Source: Hyphomicrobiales bacterium (GTDB lineage: Bacteria > Pseudomonadota > Alphaproteobacteria > Rhizobiales > Rhizobiaceae). Taken from it: DNA of 64,000 bases. Below are positions 23,756 through 31,949 of the stretch, piece by piece (within the stretch, counting starts at the first letter, position 1; each line of letters begins with the position of its first letter). Location of the stretch: assembly GCA_900472295.1 (NCBI GenBank), contig UCIA01000028.1:43994-107993 (forward strand), in the 5' to 3' direction. The position numbers were made by a program, and so were the translations under genes. A model generated the notes under the pieces. The model did not search any database. It was given only the letters and a program-made list of their open reading frames with translations, and was not told where the DNA came from.

Positions 23756-26242
23756 TCATCCGGCCTTGCGCAATTTTCGCGCAAGGCCGTTCCAACGATC
23801 TTTGTCCGTCCCCGTTGCAGGTTCCGCCGGATTCAGCAGCCTCATGGAGGCGTTGAAAGGTTGCGGCCTGGCTATCGCATAGCCTTGCGCATAGTCGACG
23901 CCGATGGTCTTCAATGCCGCGATGATGCCGTCGCTTTCGGCGAATTCGGCAATGGTGCGCTTACCCATCACCTTGCCGATATGATGTATCATCTCGACCA
24001 TGGCGCGGTCGATACGATCCTCCAGCATGTCCTTGACGAAGCTGCCGTCGATTTTCAGATAGTCGACGGGCAGGTGCTTCAGGTAGGCGAAGGACGACAT
24101 GCCGGAGCCGAAGTCATCGAGGGCGAAGCGGCAACCCAACTCGCGCAGATCGGCAATGAAGCGCATGGCATTGGCGAGATCGGCGATGGCGCTGGTCTCC
24201 GTGATCTCCAGACATATCGTTTTCGGCGGAATGCCAGAGGCAAGAAACTGCTCGCGCAGGAAGCCGAGGAAGGTCTCGTCACCGAAGCTCGCGCCGGAAA
24301 GATTGATGGCACAGGTTGTGATGGGAGAAGCCAACGGATTGGCGAGGCGTGCCGCCAGGACGCGGAAGGTGTTGCGCACGACCCAACGGTCGATCGACGG
24401 CATCAGCCCGTAGCGCTCGGCAGCCGGAATGAAGCTGGCGGGCGAGACGACGAGACCGTCCTCGGCGGTCAGCCGCAGCAGGATCTCAATATGCGCGCCG
24501 GCTTCGGCGGCCGTCTCGTTCAGCGGCCAGATCTCCTGGGCATGAAGCGTAAAGCGGTTCTCTTCCAGCGCGGCGTGCAGGCGCTGAACCCAGGCCATCT
24601 CGCCGAAGCGTTCGCGCAAGGCGACATCGCTGTCACTGTGCAGCTGAACCCGGTTGCGGCCTTTTTCCTTGGCCATGTAGCAGGCGACGTCCGCAGCCCG
24701 CAGAATCTCTTCAAGCGTGATTTCGGCATTGATGATCTGAACCATGCCGATACTGACGCTGCTGTTGAAGAGCCTGGCTTCCCAGGTGAAATGCAGGTCC
24801 TGCACCGTTGCACGCAGGCGTTCGGCGATGTCGACAGCGAGATCAAGGCTGCAATCGAACAGCAGAACGCCGAACTCGTCGCCACCCAGCCGCGCCAGCA
24901 TGTCGCCCGGCCGCAGCGCATTGCCGAGAAGAACGGAAATCTGCCGCAGCAGCTGATCGCCGGCCGCATGACCACATGTATCGTTGACAAGCTTGAACTG
25001 ATCGAGATCCAGGCACATCAGAGCGTGCTGACGGGACTTGTGACGCAATTCGGCGATTTCCAACTCCAGCCGGCTTTCGAAGTTGCGACGGTTGGCAAGT
25101 CCGGTCAACGCATCATGAGAAGCCTGCCATGAGAGCCGCTCTATGTAGTCCTGCTCACGCGTCATGTCGTGGAAAGCCAGCACAGCGCCAACCACGCGGC
25201 CGGAAACGAACAGTGGCGCACCTGTCAGCGCGACTGGAACGACTGAGCCATTAGAGCTCTGCAGCAGTTGCGGGCGGACGCCGGAGGGGCGTGGCTCGCC
25301 AGCCAGCAGGCGCTCCACCAACCCGAGTTCCTCGATACCGGTATCCTTGTCCAGCAAGCGGAACAGCGATGCGATCGGCATGCCCCTGGCGGTGTGGAGC
25401 GAGTGTCCCAACAGTCGCTCGGCGACAGGGTTCATATAGTCCAACAGTCCGCCCGCTCCCGTGCTGATGACAGCCTGGCCGATCGAGGCGAGGGTGATCT
25501 GGGCGCGCTCGCGTTCGGCGTTGAGCGCGGATTGGAAAGCTCGGCGCTGCGCCAGCAGTTTGCGGGTGCGCCACACGGCGAGCAGGATCAGCAAGGCGGC
25601 AGTAACCAGGTTGGCGAGCGTCAGCACCATCTTGATGAAACGGGATCCCTCGCCGAGGCTGTCGGAGAAGGCCTTGGACAGGGGACCTATCAGATGGTTG
25701 AGCTGATGGATTTCCGCTTTCCAGGTGTTGATTTGTGCAGCCGAAACCGCCCCTTCCACAAATCCCTGGTGTATCGTGGTGCCGAGCTGATCGATTTCAA
25801 CGATCATGCTGTCGGCGGCCGTCCAACGCTGGATGGCAACGTCGAGATAGCTCACGTCGCGGAAGTTCTGGAATAGCCAGATCATCCCCGTCAGATCGTC
25901 AGGGTGGTTGCGGCCTTGCAGGAAGCCGGCACGCGCCGCATCGGTGTCGGGTTTTGATTGCTCAAGGGCAAGTCGAGCCGAACGATCGGCGAGCGGAACG
26001 GCAATGGCTCCGCGATACTCGTTGAAGAATTCTTCCTTGCCGGTATCGGCATAGAGACTGAGAAAATAGATGGCCTGCTTCTGTCCCTTGGACCAGTGGC
26101 TCTCGCCGCCGACATAGGCGCGAACGGCTGAGAGCGTGTAAAGGCTGCCGCTGGCAACCAGGGCCTGGACAAGAACCACGAGGATGAATGGCCAGACCAG
26201 CCCGAGAAGACGGGGACCGGTGTCTGTTGGTGGCAGCCTCAT
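23756..26242 (-). CDS. Membrane GGDEF-EAL cyclic di-GMP enzyme with PAS domain
   Basis: Signalling protein (828 aa) that may both make and break cyclic di-GMP. Order: helix at about 12-32; periplasmic sensor region of about 150 residues; second helix near 190-212; PAS at about 240-350; GGDEF; EAL. The GGDEF motif is intact (RLGGDEFGVLLF) with an RPGD inhibitory I-site five residues before it. EAL residues also look complete: EILLR (ExLxR), NLSG, ET, LDDFGSG and YLKIDGSF. So both activities are possible. I chose the ATG at 26242. The 3' end holds a palindrome that may serve as terminator of the convergent OmpA-family gene. Confidence 0.93.
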   Translation of the reverse strand: MRLPPTDTGPRLLGLVWPFILVVLVQALVASGSLYTLSAVRAYVGGESHWSKGQKQAIYFLSLYADTGKEEFFNEYRGAIAVPLADRSARLALEQSKPDTDAARAGFLQGRNHPDDLTGMIWLFQNFRDVSYLDVAIQRWTAADSMIVEIDQLGTTIHQGFVEGAVSAAQINTWKAEIHQLNHLIGPLSKAFSDSLGEGSRFIKMVLTLANLVTAALLILLAVWRTRKLLAQRRAFQSALNAERERAQITLASIGQAVISTGAGGLLDYMNPVAERLLGHSLHTARGMPIASLFRLLDKDTGIEELGLVERLLAGEPRPSGVRPQLLQSSNGSVVPVALTGAPLFVSGRVVGAVLAFHDMTREQDYIERLSWQASHDALTGLANRRNFESRLELEIAELRHKSRQHALMCLDLDQFKLVNDTCGHAAGDQLLRQISVLLGNALRPGDMLARLGGDEFGVLLFDCSLDLAVDIAERLRATVQDLHFTWEARLFNSSVSIGMVQIINAEITLEEILRAADVACYMAKEKGRNRVQLHSDSDVALRERFGEMAWVQRLHAALEENRFTLHAQEIWPLNETAAEAGAHIEILLRLTAEDGLVVSPASFIPAAERYGLMPSIDRWVVRNTFRVLAARLANPLASPITTCAINLSGASFGDETFLGFLREQFLASGIPPKTICLEITETSAIADLANAMRFIADLRELGCRFALDDFGSGMSSFAYLKHLPVDYLKIDGSFVKDMLEDRIDRAMVEMIHHIGKVMGKRTIAEFAESDGIIAALKTIGVDYAQGYAIARPQPFNASMRLLNPAEPATGTDKDRWNGLARKLRKAG
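23761..23789 (+). terminator. Hairpin inside the end of the GGDEF-EAL gene
   Basis: An 11-bp perfect stem (CGGCCTTGCGC with GCGCAAGGCCG, loop AATTTTC) lies 30 bp after the OmpA-family stop and within the last codons of the convergent gene. The T-run is in the loop, not after the stem, so termination is only likely. Confidence 0.45.
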
Positions 26243-26571
26243 CAAGCTCTCATGGAAATGGCCATGGCTCCTCGTGAATTGCCTGCCGACCAGATGTCGG
26301 CCAAGCGACGTCTTCTCCCAATGCCGCCTATATCTGGCGACGATTGACTGAAATAGCCTGCCGTCATTAACAGCGAATAAATTCTTTGGATATTGCTTTC
26401 GGATTGTCCCTAATTCTGTGAAATTTGCTTGGCACGCAATCTTTCGCCAAAATTAGATTGTATTCGAGTAAATACAAGAATACATTTGGCATCGGGAGCT
26501 TGCAAGAGCGGGTGGAAACACCACGTGACGTGGCCCGCAAATGCTTGATTGCGTTGCGGAGCTTGGCCGCA
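26243..26571. other. AT-rich intergenic region with overlapping palindromes
   Basis: This 329-bp gap between the GGDEF-EAL start and the IclR stop is AT-rich compared with its surroundings. It holds two overlapping perfect 7-bp inverted repeats: TTGTATT/AATACAA at 26458-26477 and TGTATTC/GAATACA at 26459-26484. They may be an operator for the GGDEF-EAL gene. No RNA gene or protein-coding frame is supported. Confidence 0.4.
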
Positions 26572-27324
26572 CTAGGTGAGGTTGCCTGCTTTCGCGCCTG
26601 CATGTTCAAGGGCTGAGGCATCCTCGCCGAAGGCGCGGGTGGCGCGGGCGGCAGCCTCCAGCAAAGCCGGCGTCATGCGCCGCAGGAAGGCCGCATCGAC
26701 GCGCGTCGATGGGCCGGCGAGCGTCAAGGCGCCAAGCAGAACGCGGCCCGGTCCGAACACCGGCGCCGATACGCCCGCCGTCTCGGGGTCGCGGTCGCCG
26801 ATCGACAGATAATGGCAGGTCTGGCGGATGGTCTCGTAAGGCTCGCCCTGCTTGCCTGAAAACGCCGCCAGCACGCGGCCGCCCGAGCCGGAAAGCAACG
26901 GCAACAGGTCGCCTTCCCGGATCGTGTAGCGGATCGGATGTTTGGATTCGACGCGGTAGAGGCAGGTGCGGGCATCTCCGGAGCGGACATAGAACGCCAC
27001 GCTTTCCCAGCTGCGCTCGGCGAGATCGCGCATGATTGGCAACAATATGTCGACCGCCGCCACCGAGCGTTGGTAGAGCGCGCCGAGCCGGAAGGTGGCC
27101 GGCCCGATGCGGTAGCGGCCATCGTCGAGCCGCTCCAGCAGTTGCCCGCGCAGCAAGGAGTTCGCCAGCCTCAGGATCGTGCTCTTGTAGAGCCCGGTGC
27201 GCGCCGCGATTTCGGCCAGGCTGAGCGAGCGGTCGGCGGTGGCGAAAGCGTCGAGAATGGCGATCGCGCGGTCGAGCGCGGCAACGCCATCGGCCTGCAG
27301 AGGCTGAGGTCGCGCTTCGGTCAT
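26572..27324 (-). CDS. IclR family transcriptional regulator
   Basis: One-component regulator (250 aa). The N-terminal winged HTH includes LSLAEIAARTGLYKSTILRL at about 38-57. The C-terminal effector-binding domain spans about 95-245 (SWESVAFYVRSGDARTCLYR, GRVLLGALTLAGPSTRV). It is divergent from the TctCBA / CoA-transferase / lyase operon. IclR proteins commonly sense small carboxylates, which fits that operon. The 262-bp divergent region holds a symmetric double GTTC-N9-GAAC site that may be its operator. Confidence 0.9.
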   Translation of the reverse strand: MTEARPQPLQADGVAALDRAIAILDAFATADRSLSLAEIAARTGLYKSTILRLANSLLRGQLLERLDDGRYRIGPATFRLGALYQRSVAAVDILLPIMRDLAERSWESVAFYVRSGDARTCLYRVESKHPIRYTIREGDLLPLLSGSGGRVLAAFSGKQGEPYETIRQTCHYLSIGDRDPETAGVSAPVFGPGRVLLGALTLAGPSTRVDAAFLRRMTPALLEAAARATRAFGEDASALEHAGAKAGNLT

Positions 27325-27360
27325 CTCACGGACGGTTTCATTCCAGTTTACCCGCTAGGA

Positions 27361-27419
27361 CTCTTTGTTTTTGCGCAATTCCTGGGGGAAAACCGCTCAC
27401 ACTTTTCCTGGAATTGCTC
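27361..27419. repeat. Palindromic repeat, family A, copy 3
   Basis: Begins CTCTTTGTTTTTGCGCAATT and ends TTTTCCTGGAATTGCTC. It carries the family core AAACCGCTCACAC. It lies in the iclR-tctC divergent region, between the iclR start and the candidate operator. Confidence 0.9.
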
Positions 27420-27453
27420 AGGCCTACCGAAGCGATTGTGCCGCAAGCAGCGC

Positions 27454-27490
27454 GTTCTGTCTAGAAGAACGGCGTTCCTGTTGACAGAAC
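27454..27490. promoter_or_regulatory. Symmetric double operator GTTC-N9-GAAC (probable IclR site)
   Basis: Two 17-bp palindromes of form GTTC-N9-GAAC (27454-27470 and 27474-27490) are 3 bp apart, with starts 20 bp apart. The whole 37 bp is mirror-symmetric about 27472, with outer arms GTTCTGTC and GACAGAAC. A TTGACA at 27481-27486 overlaps the second site and could be the -35 of the tct operon, with CATGAA 17 bp further on. IclR dimers or tetramers bind paired palindromes of about this size. Confidence 0.6.
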
Positions 27491-27586
27491 ATACCGGAGT
27501 CGGCATGAATTTTTACCGAGCGGGTCTGGATTCAGGCTACGTTTCTGGCAGGCACCGGAGGAGGTGTCGTGATTTGGAGGAATCCC

Positions 27587-28564
27587 ATGCTGAACAGACG
27601 CAGATTTTTGATGAGCACCGCAGCCGCAGGCGCTGCCGGTTTCGTCGCAACGCATTTGACGCCCGCCTTCGCGCAGGACGCACCGCAGATCCAGATCTTC
27701 GTGCCGGCGGCGCCCGGCGGTGGCTGGGACCAGACGGGGCGCACCATCGACCAGGTGCTGCGCAGTGAAAAACTGATCTCCGGCTCGCAGATCACCAATG
27801 TCGCCGGCGCCGGCGGTACGGTCGGCCTGCCGCAGTTCATCAGCCAGTGGAACGGCAAGGGCAACTCGCTGATGGTGGCCGGCATGGTCATGGTCGGCGC
27901 CATCATCGCCAACAAATCCGCCAACAACCTCTCCGAAGTCACGCCGATCGCCCGCCTCACCGGCGAGTTCGAGGCGCTGGTGGTGCCGGCGGAGTCGCCG
28001 TTCAAGACGGCCGGCGATTTCGTTGCCGCACTTAAAGCGGATCCGACCAAGGTTCCGGTCGCGGGCGGTTCGGCCGGCGGCTCCGACCACATATTGTTCG
28101 GCCTGATTGCCAAGACGGTCGGGGTTCCGGCGACCAGCCTCTCCTATGTGCCGTTCGCCGGTGGCGGCGAGGCGCTGTCGGCACTGCTCGGCAACCAGGT
28201 CGCGGCCGGCATTTCCGGCTTTGGCGAGTTCTCCGAACAGGTCAAGGCAGGCGCGCTTCGGTTGCTGGCTATCTCCGCCGACAAGCGCCAGGACGGCATC
28301 GACGCACCGACGATGAAAGAAGCCGGCATCGATGTCGAATTGTTCAACTGGCGCGGCGTCTTTGCACCGCCCGGCGTCTCGGACGCCGACAAGGCGGCGA
28401 TGGTCACGCTGATCGAAACGATGGCCAAGAGCGACGCCTGGGCGGCCGAATGCAAGAACCGCAACTGGACGCCCATCCTGCTCACCGGTGACGACTATGC
28501 AAAATTCCTCACCGACGACACCGCCCGCATCACCGCGATCCTCAAGGATCTCGGCCTCGCCTGA
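27587..28564 (+). CDS. Tripartite tricarboxylate transporter substrate-binding protein, TctC family (second system)
   Basis: Periplasmic binding protein (325 aa). The start MLNRRRFLMSTAAAGAAGF has the RR-x-FLM pattern of a Tat signal, unusual for TctC proteins, with cleavage near HLTPAFAQD. The binding domain begins IQIFVPAAPGGGWDQTGRTI and contains NVAGAGGTVGLPQF. GGAGGA seven bases upstream supports the ATG at 27587 over the GTG at 27569. First gene of a five-gene operon: tctC, tctB, tctA, CoA-transferase and citryl-CoA-lyase-like. This context suggests that citrate or a close relative is the ligand. Confidence 0.9.
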   Translation: MLNRRRFLMSTAAAGAAGFVATHLTPAFAQDAPQIQIFVPAAPGGGWDQTGRTIDQVLRSEKLISGSQITNVAGAGGTVGLPQFISQWNGKGNSLMVAGMVMVGAIIANKSANNLSEVTPIARLTGEFEALVVPAESPFKTAGDFVAALKADPTKVPVAGGSAGGSDHILFGLIAKTVGVPATSLSYVPFAGGGEALSALLGNQVAAGISGFGEFSEQVKAGALRLLAISADKRQDGIDAPTMKEAGIDVELFNWRGVFAPPGVSDADKAAMVTLIETMAKSDAWAAECKNRNWTPILLTGDDYAKFLTDDTARITAILKDLGLA

Positions 28565-28571
28565 TGTCTTC

Positions 28572-28595
28572 AGGGGGTGGCGACTGCCGCCCCCT
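28572..28595 (+). terminator. Hairpin directly after second tctC
   Basis: A 10-bp stem with one G-T pair (AGGGGGTGGC with GCCGCCCCCT, loop GACT) starts seven bases after the tctC stop. It lies in the 126-bp tctC-tctB gap. It probably stops or protects part of the mRNA, giving more binding protein than membrane subunits. Confidence 0.65.
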
Positions 28596-28690
28596 CAGAC
28601 TTTCACCTGCCGCATGGACATATCATGCGGTGGGAGTGAAACTGCGGATGCCGCCGGCGGGAGGATGCCGGCCATCTCGGGAGGACATTG

Positions 28691-29227
28691 ATGAGCACCA
28701 GCGACCAGCAACCGGCGCCCACGCGCCTTGCCATGCCCGAATTGTTGATCGGCATAGGGCTTCTCGCCTGCGCCGGGGCGGTAGCCTGGCAGACGCTGGT
28801 GATCCCGGTGTCGCCGCTCTACTCCAAGGTCGGCCCGACCGTCTTTCCCTATCTCACCATGACCGGCATGATCGTGCTTTCGCTGCTGCTCATTGTCGCC
28901 GCGCTGCGCGGCGGCTGGCAGCCGCAGGAAGAAAAGGACACGCCGACCGACTGGAAGGCGATGGGCATCGTCGTTGCCGGGCTGGTGGCAAACCTGGTGC
29001 TGATCCACCCGCTCGGCTTCACAGCGGCCTCGGTCGTGATGTTCGTGCTCATCTGCTACGCCTTCGGCAGCAGGCATACGCTGCGCGATGCGTTGACCGG
29101 CCTGGTCCTGGCGCTGGCCGCCTATTTCGGCTTTGCGCGGGCGCTCGGCGTCAACATTGGCGCCGGCTTCATCGAAAACCAGCTGAACACGGTGATCGAC
29201 GCGATCATCGCAACGTTGAGGGGCTGA
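28691..29227 (+). CDS. Tripartite tricarboxylate transporter small subunit, TctB family (second system)
   Basis: Membrane protein (178 aa) with about four to five helices (about 20-40, 52-75, 98-130, 140-155). The PLYSKVGPTVFPYLTMTGM segment matches the TctB pattern K/G-PxxFP. GGGAGGA precedes the ATG at 28691. It ends four bases before tctA. Confidence 0.87.
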   Translation: MSTSDQQPAPTRLAMPELLIGIGLLACAGAVAWQTLVIPVSPLYSKVGPTVFPYLTMTGMIVLSLLLIVAALRGGWQPQEEKDTPTDWKAMGIVVAGLVANLVLIHPLGFTAASVVMFVLICYAFGSRHTLRDALTGLVLALAAYFGFARALGVNIGAGFIENQLNTVIDAIIATLRG

Positions 29228-29231
29228 CGCC

Positions 29232-30755
29232 ATGGAGACGCTCGGTCATCTCGCCCACGGATTTTCCGTCGCTTTCTCGCCGATGAACCTGCTGTGGTGC
29301 CTGATCGGCACCACGCTCGGCACCGCCATCGGCGTGCTGCCTGGGCTTGGACCGGCGCTGACCATCGCGCTGCTCCTGCCGATCACCTACCAGGTGGCGC
29401 CGGAGGCATCCTTCATCCTGTTTGCCGGCATCTATTACGGCGCCATGTATGGCGGCTCGACGACGTCGATCCTGCTCAACACGCCAGGCGAAAGCGCCAC
29501 CATCGTCACCGCGCTGGAAGGCAACAAGATGGCCCGCTCCGGTCGTGGCGGCGCCGCATTGGCAACGTCGGCGATCGGCTCCTTCGTTGCCGGCACCATC
29601 GGCACGCTGGGCGTCGCCTTCCTGGCGCCGGTGGTGGTCAAGTTCGCGTTGGCTTTCGGGCCGGCCGAATACTTCTCGCTGATGGTGCTCGCCTTCATCA
29701 CGGTCTCGGCAGTGCTCGGCTCGTCGTCGGTGCGCGGCCTCACCAGCCTGTTCATCGGCTTCGTCATCGGCATGATCGGCGTCGACCTGCAGACCGGACA
29801 GCCGCGCTTCACCTTCGGCACCAACGAGCTGCTCGACGGCGTCGATGTCATCATTGCCGCGGTCGGCCTGTTTGCCGTCGGCGAGACGCTCTACATGGCC
29901 TCGCGCCGCTATGCCGGCAAGGACGAGATCGTGCCGCTCAAGGGCTCGCTTTACATGACCGCGGCCGAATGGGGCCGCTCGTGGAAGGCCTGGCTGCGCG
30001 GCGCGGCGATCGGCTTCCCGATCGGCGCCATGCCGGCCGGCGGCGCCGAGATACCGACCTTCCTGTCCTATGCCATCGAGAAGAAGCTGTCGAAGCACAA
30101 GGAGGAGTTCGGCACGGTCGGCGCCATCGAGGGCGTTGCCGGCCCGGAAGCCGCCAACAATGCCTCGGCTGCCGGCGTGCTGGTGCCGATGCTGACGCTT
30201 GGCCTGCCGACCTCGGCAACGGCGGCGATCATGCTGTCGGCCTTCCAGAGCTACGGCATCAATCCGGGACCGCTGTTGTTGACGACGCAGGCCGATCTCG
30301 TCTGGGGCCTGATCGCCAGCCTGTTCATCGCCAACGTCATCCTGGTCATCCTCAACCTGCCGCTGATCGGGCTGTGGGTGCGGTTGTTGAAAATTCCGGC
30401 GCCGCAGCTCTATGCCGGCATCCTGGTGTTCGCGACCGTCGGCACCTACGGCATCTCGCAGTCGCCGATCGACCTCGTCATCCTCTATCTTCTGGGAGCC
30501 GCCGGCTTCCTGATGCGGCGCTTCGATTTCCCGACCGCGCCGGTCATCATCGGCATGATCCTGGGGCCGCTCGCCGAAACCCAGTTCCGCCGGGCGATGA
30601 CGATCTCGAACGGCGACTGGTCGGTGTTCTACACCCACAAGCTGTCGCTGGTGCTGCTGATCCTCGCCTTCATCGGCTTGGCCGGGCCGCATATATGGGC
30701 CTTCATCGAGCATCGCCGCCGGCGCGGACCGGAGCATGTGCCGGGCGATGCCTGA
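29232..30755 (+). CDS. Tripartite tricarboxylate transporter permease, TctA family (second system)
   Basis: Large permease (507 aa, about 11-12 helices). Signature GVLPGLGPALTIALLLPITY is at about 36-55, and LLNTPGESATIVTALEG and PAGGAEIPTFLSYAIEKK follow. It pairs with the TctB and TctC of the same operon. It is clearly related to the TctA at 17965-19473 but many positions differ, so this is not a recent duplication. A 15-bp gap separates it from the CoA-transferase gene. Confidence 0.92.
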   Translation: METLGHLAHGFSVAFSPMNLLWCLIGTTLGTAIGVLPGLGPALTIALLLPITYQVAPEASFILFAGIYYGAMYGGSTTSILLNTPGESATIVTALEGNKMARSGRGGAALATSAIGSFVAGTIGTLGVAFLAPVVVKFALAFGPAEYFSLMVLAFITVSAVLGSSSVRGLTSLFIGFVIGMIGVDLQTGQPRFTFGTNELLDGVDVIIAAVGLFAVGETLYMASRRYAGKDEIVPLKGSLYMTAAEWGRSWKAWLRGAAIGFPIGAMPAGGAEIPTFLSYAIEKKLSKHKEEFGTVGAIEGVAGPEAANNASAAGVLVPMLTLGLPTSATAAIMLSAFQSYGINPGPLLLTTQADLVWGLIASLFIANVILVILNLPLIGLWVRLLKIPAPQLYAGILVFATVGTYGISQSPIDLVILYLLGAAGFLMRRFDFPTAPVIIGMILGPLAETQFRRAMTISNGDWSVFYTHKLSLVLLILAFIGLAGPHIWAFIEHRRRRGPEHVPGDA

Positions 30756-30770
30756 GCGATCTGGAGCATC

Positions 30771-31949
30771 ATGACCGATCTGCTTGCCGGCATACGCGTC
30801 CTCGACCTGACCAATGTGCTGGCAGGCCCTTACTGCGCCTATCAGCTGGCGCTGCTCGGCGCCGACGTCATCAAGGTCGAGGCGCCGCAGGGCGGCGACC
30901 TGGCGCGCCAGCTTGGCGCCTCGCCGGCGCTCAACGAGGCAGGGATGGGCGCTTCGTTCCTGGCACAGAATGCCGGCAAAAGATCGGTGGTGCTCGATCT
31001 CAAGAACGAGGCCGACCGCGAACGCTTTCTCGATCTGGTGGCGTCGGCCGACGCGCTGGTCGAGAATTTCCGCCCCGGCGTGATGGCGCGCCTGGGCCTC
31101 GGCTACGAGCAACTGAAAGAGGTCCGTCCCGACCTGGTCTATTGCGCCATATCGGGTTTCGGCCAGACCGGGCCGATGCGTGACAATCCGGCCTACGACC
31201 AGATCATCCAGGGGCTGTCGGGCATTATGAGCATCACCGGCACGCCGGAGACGGCGCCGCTCAGGGTCGGTTATCCCGTCGCCGACACGCTGGGCGGACT
31301 GGTCGGGGCCTTCGCCATTGCCGCGGCCCTTGTGAAGCAGAAGACCTCAGGCGAGGGCGCGTTTCTCGATGTCTCCATGCTCGAATGCACATTGTCGGCG
31401 CTGGGCTGGCCGGTGTCCAACTATCTGACCGCCGGCGTCGAGCCGAAGCCGATGGGCAATGAGAACATGACGGCGGCCCCTTCCGGCGCGTTCCGCACCG
31501 GCGACGGCCTGCTCAACATCGCCGCCAACAAGCAGGAGCAGTTCGTCACGCTGTGCCGGCTGATCGGACAATCCGAGCTGGCGTCGGATCCGCGCTTTGC
31601 CGAACGCGAGATCCGCAAGCAGAACCGCGCCGACCTGAAGGTGCTGATCGAGGCGGCCCTGGCGAGTGCTTCGGCCGCCATCTGGGAAGAAAAGTTCAAC
31701 CGCGCCGGCGTGCCCGCGGGAAGGGTTCTGACGATCCCGCAGGTGCTGGAGGAACGCCAGGTGGTCGAGCGCGACATGACCACCCGCTTCCAGGGCCTGC
31801 CTGGCATGGACCAGCCGCTGACCGTCGTGCGCGGCGGCTTCATGGTCGATGGTGCGGCACCTCTGCCGGTCCTGCCGCCGCCGGTGCTGGGCGAGCATAT
31901 GGACGAGGTGTTTTCCGACCTGCCGCCGCGCGCCAGGAGACGGGCGTGA
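30771..31949 (+). CDS. CaiB/BaiF family class III CoA-transferase
   Basis: Cytoplasmic CoA-transferase (392 aa) that moves CoA between acyl-CoA and a free carboxylate. The start LLAGIRVLDLTNVLAGPYCA and GADVIKVEAPQGGDLAR are family hallmarks. The catalytic aspartate is in NPAYDQIIQGLSG (about Asp143). C-terminal GLPGMDQPLTVVRGGF and GEHMDEVF are typical. It lies between tctA and a citryl-CoA-lyase-like gene and its stop overlaps that start (GTGA). The likely role is to form citryl-CoA or a related thioester of the imported acid; this is inferred from context. Confidence 0.88.
   Translation: MTDLLAGIRVLDLTNVLAGPYCAYQLALLGADVIKVEAPQGGDLARQLGASPALNEAGMGASFLAQNAGKRSVVLDLKNEADRERFLDLVASADALVENFRPGVMARLGLGYEQLKEVRPDLVYCAISGFGQTGPMRDNPAYDQIIQGLSGIMSITGTPETAPLRVGYPVADTLGGLVGAFAIAAALVKQKTSGEGAFLDVSMLECTLSALGWPVSNYLTAGVEPKPMGNENMTAAPSGAFRTGDGLLNIAANKQEQFVTLCRLIGQSELASDPRFAEREIRKQNRADLKVLIEAALASASAAIWEEKFNRAGVPAGRVLTIPQVLEERQVVERDMTTRFQGLPGMDQPLTVVRGGFMVDGAAPLPVLPPPVLGEHMDEVFSDLPPRARRRA

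Noticed and set aside
23672..25132. Long plus-strand frame opposite the GGDEF-EAL gene
   Set aside because: Antisense shadow; the minus-strand protein has all catalytic motifs.
26430..26447. Sigma-54-like TGGCACG in the iclR-GGDEF gap
   Set aside because: The -12 GC is not at the needed distance from the -24 GG.
29205..31112. 635-codon minus-strand frame across tctA and the CoA-transferase
   Set aside because: His/Gln/Arg-rich shadow of two well-identified genes.
31553..31945. N-terminal extension of the citryl-CoA-lyase-like gene
   Set aside because: Lies inside the CoA-transferase in another frame; the overlapping GTG at 31946 fits the family start.
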